Source: Apostichopus japonicus (lineage: Eukaryota > Echinodermata > Holothuroidea > Aspidochirotida > Stichopodidae). From it: a DNA stretch of 64,000 bases. The stretch's first letter is position 1. Every line of letters begins with the position of its first letter. This document shows positions 12,033-23,690 of this stretch, piece after piece. The stretch lies in NCBI RefSeq assembly GCF_037975245.1, contig NC_092580.1:34067001-34131000 (forward strand), in the 5' to 3' direction. Under the pieces are notes generated by a model, which saw only the letters and a program-made list of their open reading frames with translations, was not told the DNA's origin and did not search any database. The translations under genes were made by a program, and so were the position numbers.

Positions 12033-12578
12033 CACACAATATAAGGTATATGACGACCGTCCACTTTTAACACTTCCTGTAATTTATATAAACTTTTATT
12101 TTAGATTTTAACGTTATTTTTTCAAGGGAACTGAATATAGAAGTAGACAAAATCTCGTCAGAAGAGTTACATTTAAAAGGTTGTGTTAGAAAGGGTGCGT
12201 TTGTGACATATTACATCGGAAAATTTTCAATTATTTCTATGGTTGGCCAAACTCTACATGTTTTCTAAAAATTAATTCATGACGTCAGTTAAAGAATGAT
12301 TTCCAAGGCACTTATGATTATAATTATATAGTAAAAAAGTAAATGGCCTGAATAGTGCCAAATAATTATAGGTACGTTTATCGCCAAGATTAGTTTGAAC
12401 TATTTAGTCATAAGACGTAAAATAGTGTAAGATTTTCAAATAACCTATCTAGTCAAATTATAGTTATCGTTTTTTGATACTACTATATATAACAATAATG
12501 TATAACAAGTACAACCGCATGAGTATGATCGTACAGGGCTCTAAGGGCGAGTAGTAGTGGAAGTAAGTTGAATCTCGT

Positions 12579-12773
12579 CTATCCGACACGCTCAGTGATT
12601 AACCTCCGCCACGTATCACGATCTTGGGCGAGGTTTATTGCTTCCTCGTAATTGTTAATATTAATGTCCTTAAATTGCGACTTTATTTTTCCAAGCAAGG
12701 TAGTCAAGGGCCTTCCTACTGGTTTAGCAGTATGTCTCAGTGCTTCTCTTAAAGCAACCTTTGTTGGGCGAGT
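12579..12773 (-). pseudogene. C-terminal fragment of a LINE endonuclease/reverse transcriptase ORF
   Basis: The minus strand reads about 64 codons ending in TAG (complement of 12579-12581). The translation has the typical end of many LINE ORF2 proteins: a GRP-L-T-T-L-L block, a short linker, then AxxLAQDRDTWRRLI close to the stop. No matching RT domain lies upstream on this strand, so it is an isolated fragment. The LINE clade cannot be assigned from this piece. Confidence 0.6.
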
Positions 12774-13410
12774 TCGAATACCTAATTCTGTACTAGAGTG
12801 TACACTAGAAATATAAAGTACAAAAGTACAAATCTATTAGTGTGAGTATAGGCAACGTTGTAAGAATAAGAGTTTGAATCCGTATTGAATAACTGTTTAC
12901 TCAACTCCATAGTAACCAGTACGTTAACATTACGATAACAAATCTATTAGTGTGAGTATAGACAGTATAGTAATTAGTACGTAGGCTCTTTTTGCGTTAA
13001 GTCCTACCCGTAAGTGTATCTCCGCGACGAGCTTAAAAGCCTTTTTTTAAAAAGCTGAGTTTCCACAATTCCATTAATCACACATTCTCAATAAAACACG
13101 TGTTTTTGATGTACATCGAATGAGAATATATTAGCAGAATATTCCAATCCCTTTTTAAGCTCTGGTGTGTATGTGGGGGTGGGGTGGGGGGTTCAAGTGT
13201 AACGATGAATGCTTTCTTTACCCTCACCCCCCCCCCCTTCCCCCAGTTCTCCAGCATCGCAGTGTATTCGGAAACCCGTGGGACCACAACTGCGTAAAAT
13301 TACTCTTATACTATCAAAAATGACAGAAAAATTGTACGGTATTTAAATTATTGTTTGGGTTTCAAATACGTAAAATATGGAACATCTTCCTGTTGATATT
13401 CAAAGTCACT

Positions 13411-15620
13411 ACGTGGACATGCATTTGATGATACCGAAAGTCGTTCTTATAAGTTATAAGTCCAACAGTAATAAAACATTCAGTATACTGAAATGTAATG
13501 AAATGTAATGAAATGTAATGAAATGTAAGAACTTGAAGTTGTTTGCAGCCCTTTCCTTCATTGGCCCGGGGATTCGATCTTGTATTTCAACATAACATTA
13601 TATAAAGCCTGATTGTGCTAATGCAGTTATGCAGTTAATGTTGGTTCGTACAATGTGTCCCTAAATAAACTTATACAAATTAATTTTAGTAAACCTTAGA
13701 AAATTCTATAAAAAAAAAATTCCCACGTTTTCACCTTCACGTCTCTGTATAAGTAAAACTAACAACGAACTTTTTTAATATCTATTTTCATATTTTGTTT
13801 TTGTTATATTCATATACTTCTATACAAAATTTTATCACCATCGTTCGTAGAATTTTAATTACAAAAGTTAATGAGATATTTCACCGTTTGTTTGTAAGTA
13901 AGATATCTAACACATATTCTTTCAATATTTTTTCGTAAAATGTATCAAATGAGGAAACTATACACGTGACTTTTAATGTAGAAAAATTGTGTCTGTGATA
14001 ATTTCTAAAGTCTAATTTGGCATTGTACTTTCCTTTTGTCTTTGATTGTTTCTTTCATGTATTTTGTTTCCATTCCTTATAAATAAATGTAAGATTAAAG
14101 AACATATACTGCTGACGTAATTAATTGTGGCCTATCAACAGGCTGCGTTATTGCTTTCGTACGAAGTGGCACTTATCGGATACTTTTGCGAAATGAATAG
14201 TTTGTTCCGAACAGGAAGTTCTTATGTCTTACTTTGGACGTTCCCGAACCGCTCACGCTGTTTACGTGACTGCGTGGAAATCAATCAACAAATATTGCTA
14301 TTGTGATATCTATGTTGGGTTGGGTTCCCAAGTCAAACACGGAACTGAGGATGAAGACACCAGACGAGGTGATCCAGTTAAAAAGATATATTGGTAACTA
14401 CTTACTACGATGCAATAATGAAAGGTTCACGGCTACATGGCGAACGACTTTTATATTATACTCAATCTCTCCGGACCCCATCCCACGTCCTGGGACCAGC
14501 AAAAGTTAGTCCTGAACTGCAACTCTTAACTTCAATCCAATTCAAACTCTAAATCTTATACTGAGACTGAAGCAATTCTCTCTTCCATACACAGGAAACA
14601 TCCCCAAATATAGGGAATGCTCTCAACACGCAAGTTCTTATGTTACCAGCCTGTGAATAACATTTATCCAAAAAGATAGACAAATCCTAACGATTATCAA
14701 ACCACAAGGTTTAACAAGTTAATCTTCTGCCAGCTTTAAGTGCTTTTCAGACTGTAAGATTTGACTCTGGCATCGATAATTTCAAAACGACACGTTAAAG
14801 TGGAGTTGATCTGGAAAATCTACACAAGTAAGAATGATAATTCCCATTACTACCGACTCTTTAATACTTAACAAACTCGACAAAAAACACAGTAAATGAA
14901 TTCACAACCCCGCCACCCCGCCTTCCACCACATAAAAAATATCATCGTAGCGATTTGAGGGCGTTCTACAAAATATGTATAAATAATCATGTTGTGGAAA
15001 ACAAACATACATACGGAATCGTGTGACTTGACAGGTGAATAGTTTGTTACAAGAAGATCGGTGCCAATTCATCGAACTGAGGTCGGCAGCTCGCTATATC
15101 CACAGACTCTCACATTATATTCCACACAATATAATGTATATGACGACCACTTTCAACACTTCCTGTAATTTCTATACAGTTTGGTTTTAGATTTTATCGT
15201 TATTTTTTCAAGGGTACTGAATATAGAAATAGACCAATTCTCATAATAGACTTTTTGTCAGCAATAACAGTTATCTTACATGCTACGGTATTAGAACGCT
15301 TCTGAAACATTTAAATGCGTTTAGGTCTAGTCAAGGAGAACATATAACACTACAATTGCGAAACCGGTTTAGCGAAACAAAAACAAGCATTGAGGGAAAA
15401 TGCTGATGCTAAATGATTTCTATGGTTGGCCAAACTCTAAATGGTTTCTGATTTTCGACTGCAATTTTAATCATGACATTTCCACGGAACTTCTGATGAT
15501 AGTTAACCAGTTAAAACTAATTAATGGCAATGAAAGGGCTTAATAATGTGAAAGTAACTTTATCGCCAAGATTAGTTTGAACTATTTCGTTGTAAGACTT
15601 ACAATAGTGAAGTAGATTTA
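13411..15620 (+). repeat. Duplicated 3'-flank block, copy B (expanded by insertions)
   Basis: Homologous to 11341-12440 in the same order but interrupted at about 13640-14130 and 14220-15020 by unrelated AT-rich sequence. The open frame at 14303-14509 lies in one of these interruptions; it has no recognisable domain and is treated as chance. Confidence 0.65.
13491..13529 (+). repeat. 10-bp minisatellite, four units of AAATGTAATG
   Basis: Direct reading shows four consecutive 10-bp units, the last one altered. Confidence 0.9.
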
Positions 15621-16990
15621 ATTATAATTTTACCTACAGCTAGCCACTGAAAATTTTAACTTTCATTGTTGACGACGAATTCATTTCGCTGGTTGTGTAG
15701 CCAGTGCATATGACCGAAAGTGCACACAAAAATGAGTAAACAGGGAAATATTCTAACTTGGAAAAATGGCAAAAATGTCGATCTCTTTATTGTGTGAAAT
15801 TTCATGAAAACCAACAATAATAAATGTAATAAAATATTCGTGCTGCAACATTAATTAAATAGGGCCACATTGCGTATGCAATGTTCATGCGCTCTAGTGT
15901 TTAAATACACATACTTGAATTGAGAGGGATCTCTTATTTTTATTCTTATTCTATCACGAATGTAGTGTTAATTCATAACGGTGCTACTAAGCTAAACTTA
16001 CTATAAGGCAAACCGTTCTATTCACGGGAGTCAAAGACGTTGGCCTTTTTTTTAAATATTGTTATGATTATTCCATCTAGAGTCCAAACAATGTACAAAT
16101 TATAATAACATATACATTATGATCAGTAGTCAATATTATCAACAACAACAAATAAATCATTAAACTTCAAATAAAGATTTCCAGTTATGCCATCTGATAT
16201 CAAGAGCATGTTGCTTACAATCAGTTTTATACATAAACTTTTCTTTTAGATAAAAATTCTTTAAATCAATTTTACCATATAGCTCAAGGGAGGTTTCGTT
16301 GGCCTTTTATAATACTTACGGTAAAATAAATAATATATGAGGACAACCTATGTCTCTCATGCTTCATCTTTGTTAGGATAGGAAGTAAATTCCTATATTT
16401 TAGCTGATTGGCTCCATGAATGTGCCATATATATTACACTAATAGTATAGGTGATATTAACCTCGATAAATGGCTGCTGAGTTCCTTGTTTGCCAATAGC
16501 AAGTAGTCGCTATTAACCCTTCGTCAAAAATGACGCCATTATTGGAGAGTGACGTACTAATAAATACAAACAGATCGCCTACGGTGTAGCAATGGCAACT
16601 TATTCAGCCATCCATAACCTAGTACAGGCCAATAATACAATAATACTTGTTCAACAATCTCGAATCTGAATGGATCGTCTTCGTCAGCTGACCGTGCATT
16701 AACCTATGGATAATGCTCGGTAAACTGACCGGCGGATGAATATAAGTTGCAAAACATGGGGGGAAAAAGCATCTTGGTGAGCTCAATCCCGATCCTGGCT
16801 AGTAATGCAATCAGATCAGTATGACAACTAGCCACCCCCCCACCCCGGTGTAAACCTTGACCAAATGATGACCAGAATTTCCGTGAAAGCTAGCTTTCAG
16901 CCTGAAGTACACTAACTGTAGTGTGAAAACAACAACGATAACCACATTTAGCAATGCTGACATTAATGTTATAAATATTATGGTGTTAAG
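15621..16990. other. Non-coding stretch, nothing recognised
   Basis: AT-rich, without long open frames or visible repeats other than short homopolymers. It does not contain the missing 3' part of the fucosyltransferase found across the LINE. Confidence 0.5.
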
Positions 16991-19325
16991 CAGCCAAGAA
17001 ACAAGGATCTTGTTTTGAGTTCTAATCCAAGCAATGTTGTTGATTTTACCGGTCTAGGAAAACTAGGAACCAGTGATCATGATATACTAGATTTTGATGT
17101 TGTTTGCAAGGTCGTAAATTCTGTTAGCAAGGAAAAAGTCCCTGATTTTTCGAGATCAGATACAGAGGCAATTGAAACTTTACTAAAGGGTACAGATTGG
17201 ATTAATTTGTTTAGTGATATGAGTGCTTCTCAGTCTTGGATTTGTTTTGCTGATAAATTAAAGGTCATTATGGAAAATCATGTTCCGTGGAAGAATCGTC
17301 GTCGTAAAAGCAGTATGCCTCACTGGATGAATAAGAAAGTTAGATGTGCAATTAGGCAAAAACGTAGAATGTGGAAGTTGTTTAGGAGGATTAAATCTGA
17401 ATCTCTTTTGGCCAAGTTTAAAATTCATCAGCTGAAGGTAGAATGCTTAGTCTCTGATGCAAAATGAATTTCGAAAAAAGCATTGCCCTAAAAATTAAGG
17501 ATAACCCAAAGGCCTTCTTTTCTTATGTCAGGTCAAAGTAGAAAGTTAAAGATGCAATTGTTTCCCTTAGGGCACCACATGCTGATAAGATAGTTACTGA
17601 TAGTCAGGATCGTGCAGATCTTTTGAACGACTATTTTGTGTCGGTTTTCACAAGGGAAGATACGAGTAGTATTCCAGATTTTCAGGGGGGCAGTGATAGG
17701 CCTAAACTGGATACGGTCTTATTTTCGGATGACGTTGTCTTAAAGGAGCTGCTTCGTCTAAATGTTTGTAAAGCTTCTGGACCGGATGCAATCCATCCGT
17801 ATTTGTTGAAGACTTTTGCACACCATTTCTGCGTTCCACTCTCGTTGATTTTTAGTAAATTTATGGATGAAGGTTATGTTCCTAGGGACTAGAGATGTGC
17901 TAATATTACCCCAATTTTTAAGAAGGGTGATAAGACTAAGCCCAGTAATTATAGGCCCGTTAGTCTCACTAGTGTAGTTTGTAAGGTCATGGAGTCTATT
18001 GTTAAAAAGTCTTTGGTCTGTCACTTCAGCAGTCAGTCTTTGATCAGAGAGTCTCAACATGGCTTTTGTCAAAAAAAAGGTCTTGTCTCACTAATATCCT
18101 TGAGTTTATGGAAGATGTAACAAGCTCACTAAATAGGCAGAGGTCTGTAGATGTTGTGTTCCTGGATTTCCAGAAGGCCTTTGATAAAGTTCCCACCAGC
18201 GTCTTTTACTTAGGCTGAAGAGCATGGGTGTCATAGGGAATTTACTGTCTTGGATCGGGAATTGGCTTGGTAATAGGGTACTGTACAGAGGGTGGTAATT
18301 AATGGCTGTGCTTCTTCTTGGCAGAACGTTACTAGTGGGGTTCCACAAGGGTCTGTATTAGGTCCCCTGTTGTTTGTTGCCTATATAAATGACATCGACG
18401 GAGATATTTTGTGTACAGCTAAGAAGTTTGCTGATGACACCAATTTGTATTCTGAGGTCTCTTCCAAAAGCGATTCTGAGAAATTTCAAGCGGATTTAGA
18501 TAAGATTTTTTCCTGGTCTCAGGGGTGGCAAATAATTTTTAATATTGATAAATGTAAGGTAATGCACATTGGTAGTAGTAACCAAAAGTTTACATACAAT
18601 CTAAATGGTGTGGAGTTACAGGAGGTCTCTGTTGAAAGAGACCTAGGTATCTACATTGACTCGTCTCTGCATCCTTCCAAACATTGTCTTGAAGCTGCTA
18701 AAAGAGGTAATAGGGTTTCAGGTATGATCAAGAGGAACTTCAGTTTTCTGAAAGAGGACATCGTAGTTAGGCTTTATAAACAGTTGGTTAGGCCTCATCT
18801 GGAGTATGCTGTGCAGGCTTGGAACCCTTATTTTGCTAAGGATAAGGAAGTACTTGAAATGGTCCAGAGGAGGGCTACTAGGATGATTAGTTCCTTACAG
18901 AGGGTTCCTTATTATAGGCGGTTACAACTGTTGAATCTCACCACACTGGAGCTTAGGAGGTTACGTGGGGACTTGATCCAGGTTTTCAAGATTGTGTATG
19001 GTTTCGACAATTTATCCTTTACCGACTTTTTCATGTTTGCAAGAAGTAGTTGTACTAGAGGTCATTGTCTTAAACTTCAAAAGTCGCATAGTAGGATTAA
19101 TATTCGGCATAACTTTTTTCTAATAGAGTTGTGAATGAGTGGAACGGTTTGCCTGAGAAAGTTGTACTTGCAAGTAGTGTCAATGGGTTTAAGAATGCTT
19201 TGGACAAGCACTTTAAGCATTGTAATCGGGTCTGAGTGTTTGTGTCTTCATTTTTCCCTCTCTTTATAGGGTCCTTGATGGGGACTTAAGTGTCCCTCCT
19301 GATCCTTTTTTCTACTAAACTAAAC
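16985..19325 (+). mobile_element. 5'-truncated CR1/jockey-like LINE retrotransposon
   Basis: The element begins inside the ORF2 endonuclease domain and ends at a short 3' tail (CTACTAAACTAAAC). About 90 bases of 3' untranslated sequence follow the ORF stop at 19233-19235. Its 3' end lies directly against the truncated fucosyltransferase pseudogene on the other strand. A target-site duplication was not identified. Confidence 0.85.
16995..19235 (+). pseudogene. LINE ORF2 (endonuclease C-terminus and reverse transcriptase), broken
   Basis: The translation shows, in order, the endonuclease C-terminal LGTSDHDIL motif (near 17062), a PHWMNKKVR linker, RT motifs KASGPDAIHP and KKGDKTKPSNYRPVSLT, an FLDFQKAFDKV block, GVPQGSVLGPLLF near 18336, the catalytic FADD near 18427, and RPHLEYAVQAW followed by VQRRATRMI near the C-terminus. 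These are features of the CR1/L2/jockey group. It is inactive: there is a frameshift at 17465, TAG stops at 17539-17541 and 17890-17892, and frameshifts near the A-run at 18070, near 18197 and near 19112. The minus-strand open frames here are shadows. Confidence 0.88.
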
Positions 19326-19327
19326 AT

Positions 19328-20052
19328 TTTCCGAACCTGTCAATGGGCATGAATTCTGCCAGATCCTTCACGAACTTAGTGCGATCCCAAGAAATAGTAT
19401 CACAGTGACTGGACATCCACATGGCAAACTTGTGGTGCAACTTATGATAATCCACGTCCATTGTGTCATCGTTAAAGGTAGCGTATGGTTTGTAACGGCC
19501 ATAAGGTACTGAAATATCCGATTTGGAATGGTAAGTGTATGTACTAACGTTAAGTATGTTCCTTCCAATGTTTTACTGTTTGGGCGGAAGGTAGTCCATT
19601 GTTGTTAATGGGCTTTCGTCGGTAGTAAATACCCATATTTGTCGTGGTGTTCGCTTCGCTAGCAATCTCTTCCACAAGCTTTTGTCTTTTAAACCACCGG
19701 CGAATATAACCACTTTCGATGTCCTAAATTAAAAGGAATTGATATCTGCTCTCTGAAAATTAGCAATTCCATTCTGACAGTCGTATCTTTCTGGTACCAT
19801 ATTTTGGTTAAGCCAAAATGCTTGCAAACTGAACCACATCCACAGATGTGTCCGATTCTTATGTTGGGTCCGATCTGAAACATTTATTGATCTATTTCCA
19901 GTCGATAAATCAGTTTCAGAATGCCGAACGGCAAAGTTCGCAAACGTTCTCGAATTATAACCTCTCATTTTATTGGAAAATGTAAGAATGACACAGGCTA
20001 AAACTGATATTATAACAAAGATCAGTGATTGCATTACTTTGTAGGACACCAT
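19328..20052 (-). pseudogene. GT10 alpha-1,3-fucosyltransferase pseudogene, truncated by a LINE
   Basis: Read on the minus strand from ATG at 20052, the frame starts with a type II signal anchor (about 20 hydrophobic residues after MVSYKVMQ), as expected for a Golgi glycosyltransferase. A stem region with N-glycosylation sequons follows. Then come GT10 landmarks: QIWVFTTDESP, a YHSKSDISVPYGRY block matching the family's 'SDI-VPYG' motif, and KFAMWMSSHC followed by FVKDLAEFMPIDRFGKC, matching the family's 'AWVVSNC' and 'VDxYGxC' stretch. The same frame has TAA stops after the INSF residues (near 19729) and after LPPKQ (near 19573). The C-terminal donor-binding half is absent because the LINE tail begins at about 19325. 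The family would transfer fucose from GDP-fucose to N-acetyllactosamine glycans. An upstream in-frame ATG at 20100 is also possible. Confidence 0.78.
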
Positions 20053-20100
20053 GATTCCGTTTGTAACATTGAAGATTGAAAATTGTATAGAATACACCAA

Positions 20101-21707
20101 CTGGAACTATTCAATGCTCATAAAAGCATTATTCTTTTACAATATGGCAATGCAATTGTTAAGTTTTATGAATGTGTACTATCACGTTATTCTTTTAAGG
20201 CATGTAGGTTGATACTTATGATATAATATAATTGAACATAGAGAACGCATGTTGGTTGTATGAATGACTGTAATCGTCTGCACGAATATCACTAGCTGAT
20301 TGAACATGTTGGTATTGGCCATACATATAGGCTTATATCGTTAGACTCGTAATACCTAGGCTCCGTGCATACGTACGTATAAGAACGTACGTTAGGTTGG
20401 ACGTGATATATGATAACGGATCGCGTAGCCTATATCATGCATGTCAATCATATATGTTGGTAAATCCCCATGAACAAGGTGGCTGATCTCCTAATTGTGA
20501 CAATCTGGGCAAAAATGGGCACGATTTACAAAGATATCCGGTTAATGTTTGCCCAGTGTCATCAGGTTAATTGGGGGGGGGGGGGAGGTTCTTGAAGTAT
20601 ATGGAATGTGAAGGATGCCCTTCTGTGGTACGTGCTCACCGTGGTGCACGTAATATGCACTGAATGTACTGAACATGCACTGAATATGCACTGAATATGC
20701 TGAATATGCACGTATCCGTGATTTCAACGAATTTCTTAGACCTCAGATCTTCACCTTGTTCAGCAGTGACAACTTACGTTACTTTTGCTGTCTTATTGCT
20801 ACTTTTCTTGATCAGCCTTGGATTTCCTATAATGTGCACACGCCAGCACTAAAGTAGACAGTTACATTATCCATTTCACTTTGGATTACTAATTTAATAC
20901 ATTATTCATATGAATTTGAAAAATCTCAGTTAATTTGCTGAAAGTACTCCAAACTCCTCTACAACAAACTAACATGACAAGATCGTAATAGTGCCTTCTA
21001 TGGATGTTTTACCTTTCTTTAATTTGGGCGGAGAGGAGTAGGGGAGGGGGGGGGGGGTTGGATAGAGACACAGAATTAGCACACAATGTTCACATCGGTA
21101 CACATCACAAAAATCCGTTTTTCGTGTTTACTGTGCTGTTTATGAAAGACCTACGCCTGAGGCTTGGAGTTAGAACGTTTACGACTGACTTACTCAGTAA
21201 TTCGAATAATTTCCTTGTTATTATTTAAGGAAATATATATTTAATACGTATATATGTTTCATGTAGGCCTATTAGTTCATTGTTAGCCCATAGGCTTAGC
21301 CAATATCCGTCCCCAATTTTTTGAAGTGTTAATTTCTAAAAGATAATATCTCAAAATAAAGAATGTTAAAGATGAACGATAGTGATTTTCAGCATTGACG
21401 AAAAAATACGATTTTATTCAAGAGTATTTTAGTGGGTTTCCGTTTTACACATGTGAAAATTCAAGTCAATCCGATGTTGGGTAAGGCTGAAAAAACATTC
21501 CTAAACTCGTTGATTTTTTAAACAAAACTTGGCCTTTTCGCGAAAAGCGATATGATGATCACGTGATCTACAGTGACCTGTGAAGTCATTATGATGATAA
21601 CAAAGTGAGCTCGGCGTAGTGTACTTCAGCAGTGTGCACTGAGTGTGTAAGTTTAGTTGCAACCTTCTCTATATTGGACTCGACAAAAAACCTAAACCAC
21701 TAGCAAA
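20101..21707. other. Non-coding stretch with homopolymer G runs
   Basis: No gene is recognised. G runs lie at about 20573-20586 and 21047-21057. A short run of TGCACTGAATATGCACTGAATATGC-type direct repeats lies at about 20650-20710. The open frames here are low-complexity or chance. Confidence 0.5.
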
Positions 21708-21785
21708 ATGCCAAGAAATTGCTTTGTAGGGGGATGCAACAGAACGAATGTGGACTCTACGATAAGTTTTTTTCAATTTCCAAGC
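21708..21785 (+). CDS. Possible first coding exon of a THAP-domain protein
   Basis: ATG at 21708 in a good context (AGCAAAATGC) opens MPRNCFVGGC, followed by 16 residues ending FFQFPS. This is the signature start of the THAP C2CH zinc finger: first cysteine at residue 5, second at residue 10, then an S-F-x-x-F-P strand. A donor-like GTATGT follows at 21786. Reading on past it gives residues unlike a THAP domain, which favours a splice there. No second exon with the remaining Cys-His pair and the AVPTIF motif was found nearby, so this may be a gene fragment or transposon-derived THAP (P-element-like). Confidence 0.45.
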
Positions 21786-22608
21786 GTATGTATGCTCGAG
21801 CGAAACAAAACATCGTGTAAGTATTACTTACGGTGGCGCACACTGTCACTAACGTTTGCACAGTGTGAAAGTACCGTTTGCGGACCTACGTGAAGTTGGG
21901 CTAGAATATGATTCCTCCTGAAGCCCAAACCACGAGGCATGCATGTGAATAAACGCAATAGGCATTGCATGTAGTGAGAAAATTGTTAGAGCTAGACTAA
22001 CCACTCGATTGAGTTCAAATGCGGTTGTATTTCAAGCTCAATGGAACCTTTCTGTTGGATTTAATAACGAACGGAACAAGGAACGTTTATGTTTTACAGT
22101 AGGCCTAGTGCATACAAGCGATTCTACTTTGTTTAGAACTTTGGATTTTCTTTCGGATGTTATACTAATCTACGTTTGAGACTATCATCACAATTATTAT
22201 TGTGCCAGTTTGACAGGTAAGTGAGCACATTCATACAGCACTCTGTATAAAACCCGCCAACAACGTGATCTTGTGACTTACCTTACTTTGGGTCAGCTTG
22301 CGAGTTACCTCTTCAGATATTGCGAAATCGTTGCAACAAAAAATTGTAAACACGTGGTGAAGTAATCAAGAAACACCATGATATTCGTTATCTATTTAAG
22401 TCTTGAACATTACGCCGGAAAATTAAACTAAAATAACAGTTATGCTGACACGAAATGCACTCACAGCTCCGTACTGAAAAGTGCACAACAGAAAAGATCA
22501 TCACAGTGACGTCATTCACTGACTTGAGGGCTGTTCAAGGTCGTTGCAGTGTTTGCAAATTCCTAAATTCGTATCAATTACGGAGACGAAAAAACGATGT
22601 TTTAATTC
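21786..22608. other. Stretch after the THAP exon, nothing recognised
   Basis: No continuation of the THAP domain and no repeat landmarks are visible. The 61-codon frame at 22455-22640 runs into the dispersed repeat and is not supported. Confidence 0.4.
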
Positions 22609-23051
22609 CCTTTTTAGCTCATACCAGCATGCTGGTGTGAGCTATTGTTACAGTGCGGCGTCTATCACTCTATCCGTCAACAATTGGTAAAACCGCTCCC
22701 ACTCGCACAGTGTTTGATGGAATGTCATGAAACTTGGACACAAGGACCATTGGGTATAGGGCCATCAGAGATGGTCCAAAATTTGGGGTCAAAGGTTACC
22801 TGTGGGCCGTAATGGGCCATTTTGTGGAAATACGCAAAATGCTTCTTCTCCTACAGATTCCATGGTACAATGTTGAGGGTTTGTCACGATAGTGCTATGG
22901 TAGTTTTACCTTCAGGGTGTTCATGAATTTGAGATCAAAGATCAACTAGGGGCTTTTGTGGCCCGGGCCGCGGCCCTATATGGCCAATTATAATGAAACT
23001 TGGTCACAATGTTCATCGGGATGAGAGTTACGAGGGGTGTTCGGAAAATTG

Positions 23052-23064
23052 AGGTCAAAGGTCA
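23052..23064 (+). promoter_or_regulatory. DR1-type sequence AGGTCAAAGGTCA inside dispersed repeat copy 1
   Basis: The match to the consensus direct repeat with one-base spacing bound by RXR/HNF4-type nuclear receptors is exact. It is part of the repeat, so it may be accidental. Confidence 0.3.
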
Positions 23065-23254
23065 TTTAGGGGGTCATCGGGGGTCATTCTTTGTAATATT
23101 TTCAAGTATCTCAATCTCCTCAAGATTTTGATGGATCATATTCAAAGTTGAACTGATGATTGCTGGATTGTGTATGAATAAGGTGATGCCTAAAAATTTT
23201 TGGTCAAAAGTTAATTAATTACAATTAATCCCCATTGTTTAAAAAAATCTGAGC

Positions 23255-23401
23255 TTTCACTTTTTGCCAAAGCTCCTTTAATTTGTCTCCCAGTCCCTGC
23301 AGTGTTTGTTTACATTTGTGGTTAAGCTCTGCAGAGGCTGTTAGTGGAATTAAAGCAGGACTGGGAGTTGTTATTAACTGTTGAACTGTAAGCACGAGAG
23401 C
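23255..23401. mobile_element. Small 147-bp insertion in repeat copy 1
   Basis: Absent from the matching place in copy 2. GAGC occurs immediately at both borders, compatible with a 4-bp target duplication. Its interior contains inverted stretches (CCCAGTCCCTGCAG against GCAGGACTGGG), so it can fold back like a MITE. Confidence 0.5.
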
Positions 23402-23690
23402 CCTATAGCCAATCAGCACTTGCCGATTCTTAGAAGTCTTTGAGCCTGAGGTATGTAGGCAGCTTGTGAAGTTAGGTCTTGTAGGGAGTGCTTGTTATGT
23501 CTGCTAAGGTAGAGGGGAGAAAGTTTAATAGGGTAGGCCAGTGGTATTGTTTGAGAGAGTGGGTAAAATAGGATTTAAAGGGGAAAATAGGAATTATAGC
23601 CAGCGGTGTGGCCAGGATTCTGCTAACGGAGGGGGGGGGGGGTGTTATCCCTCACGGGCCCAAGATTGGTTTTGTGGGCCCTACATTTTT

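Larger units (their letters stand above)
11341..12440 (+). repeat. Duplicated 3'-flank block, copy A
   Basis: This block aligns in pieces with 13411-15620. Shared landmarks are GCATGCATTTGATGA, the stretch around GGGGATTCGAT, TGGCACTTATCGG, the AGATCGGT/GGTCGGCAGCTCG stretch and TTTCTATGGTTGGCCAAACT. The order is the same in both blocks. It starts inside the 3' untranslated region of the transmembrane exon, suggesting an old tandem duplication of the gene's 3' end. No coding remnant of the transmembrane exon was found ahead of copy B. Confidence 0.7.
22609..23690. repeat. Dispersed 1-kb repeat, copy 1
   Basis: Nearly identical to 33639-34605. It opens with a 28-bp near-perfect palindrome at 22616-22643 (centre CAGCATGCTG). 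The body carries repeated 'GGTCAAAGGTCA' phrases and a G run near 23630, and the element ends at TGGGCCCTACATTTTT. Relative to copy 2 it lacks about 30 bp near 22980 and has an extra 147 bp (23255-23401) bordered by GAGC on both sides. No protein is encoded. Confidence 0.88.
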
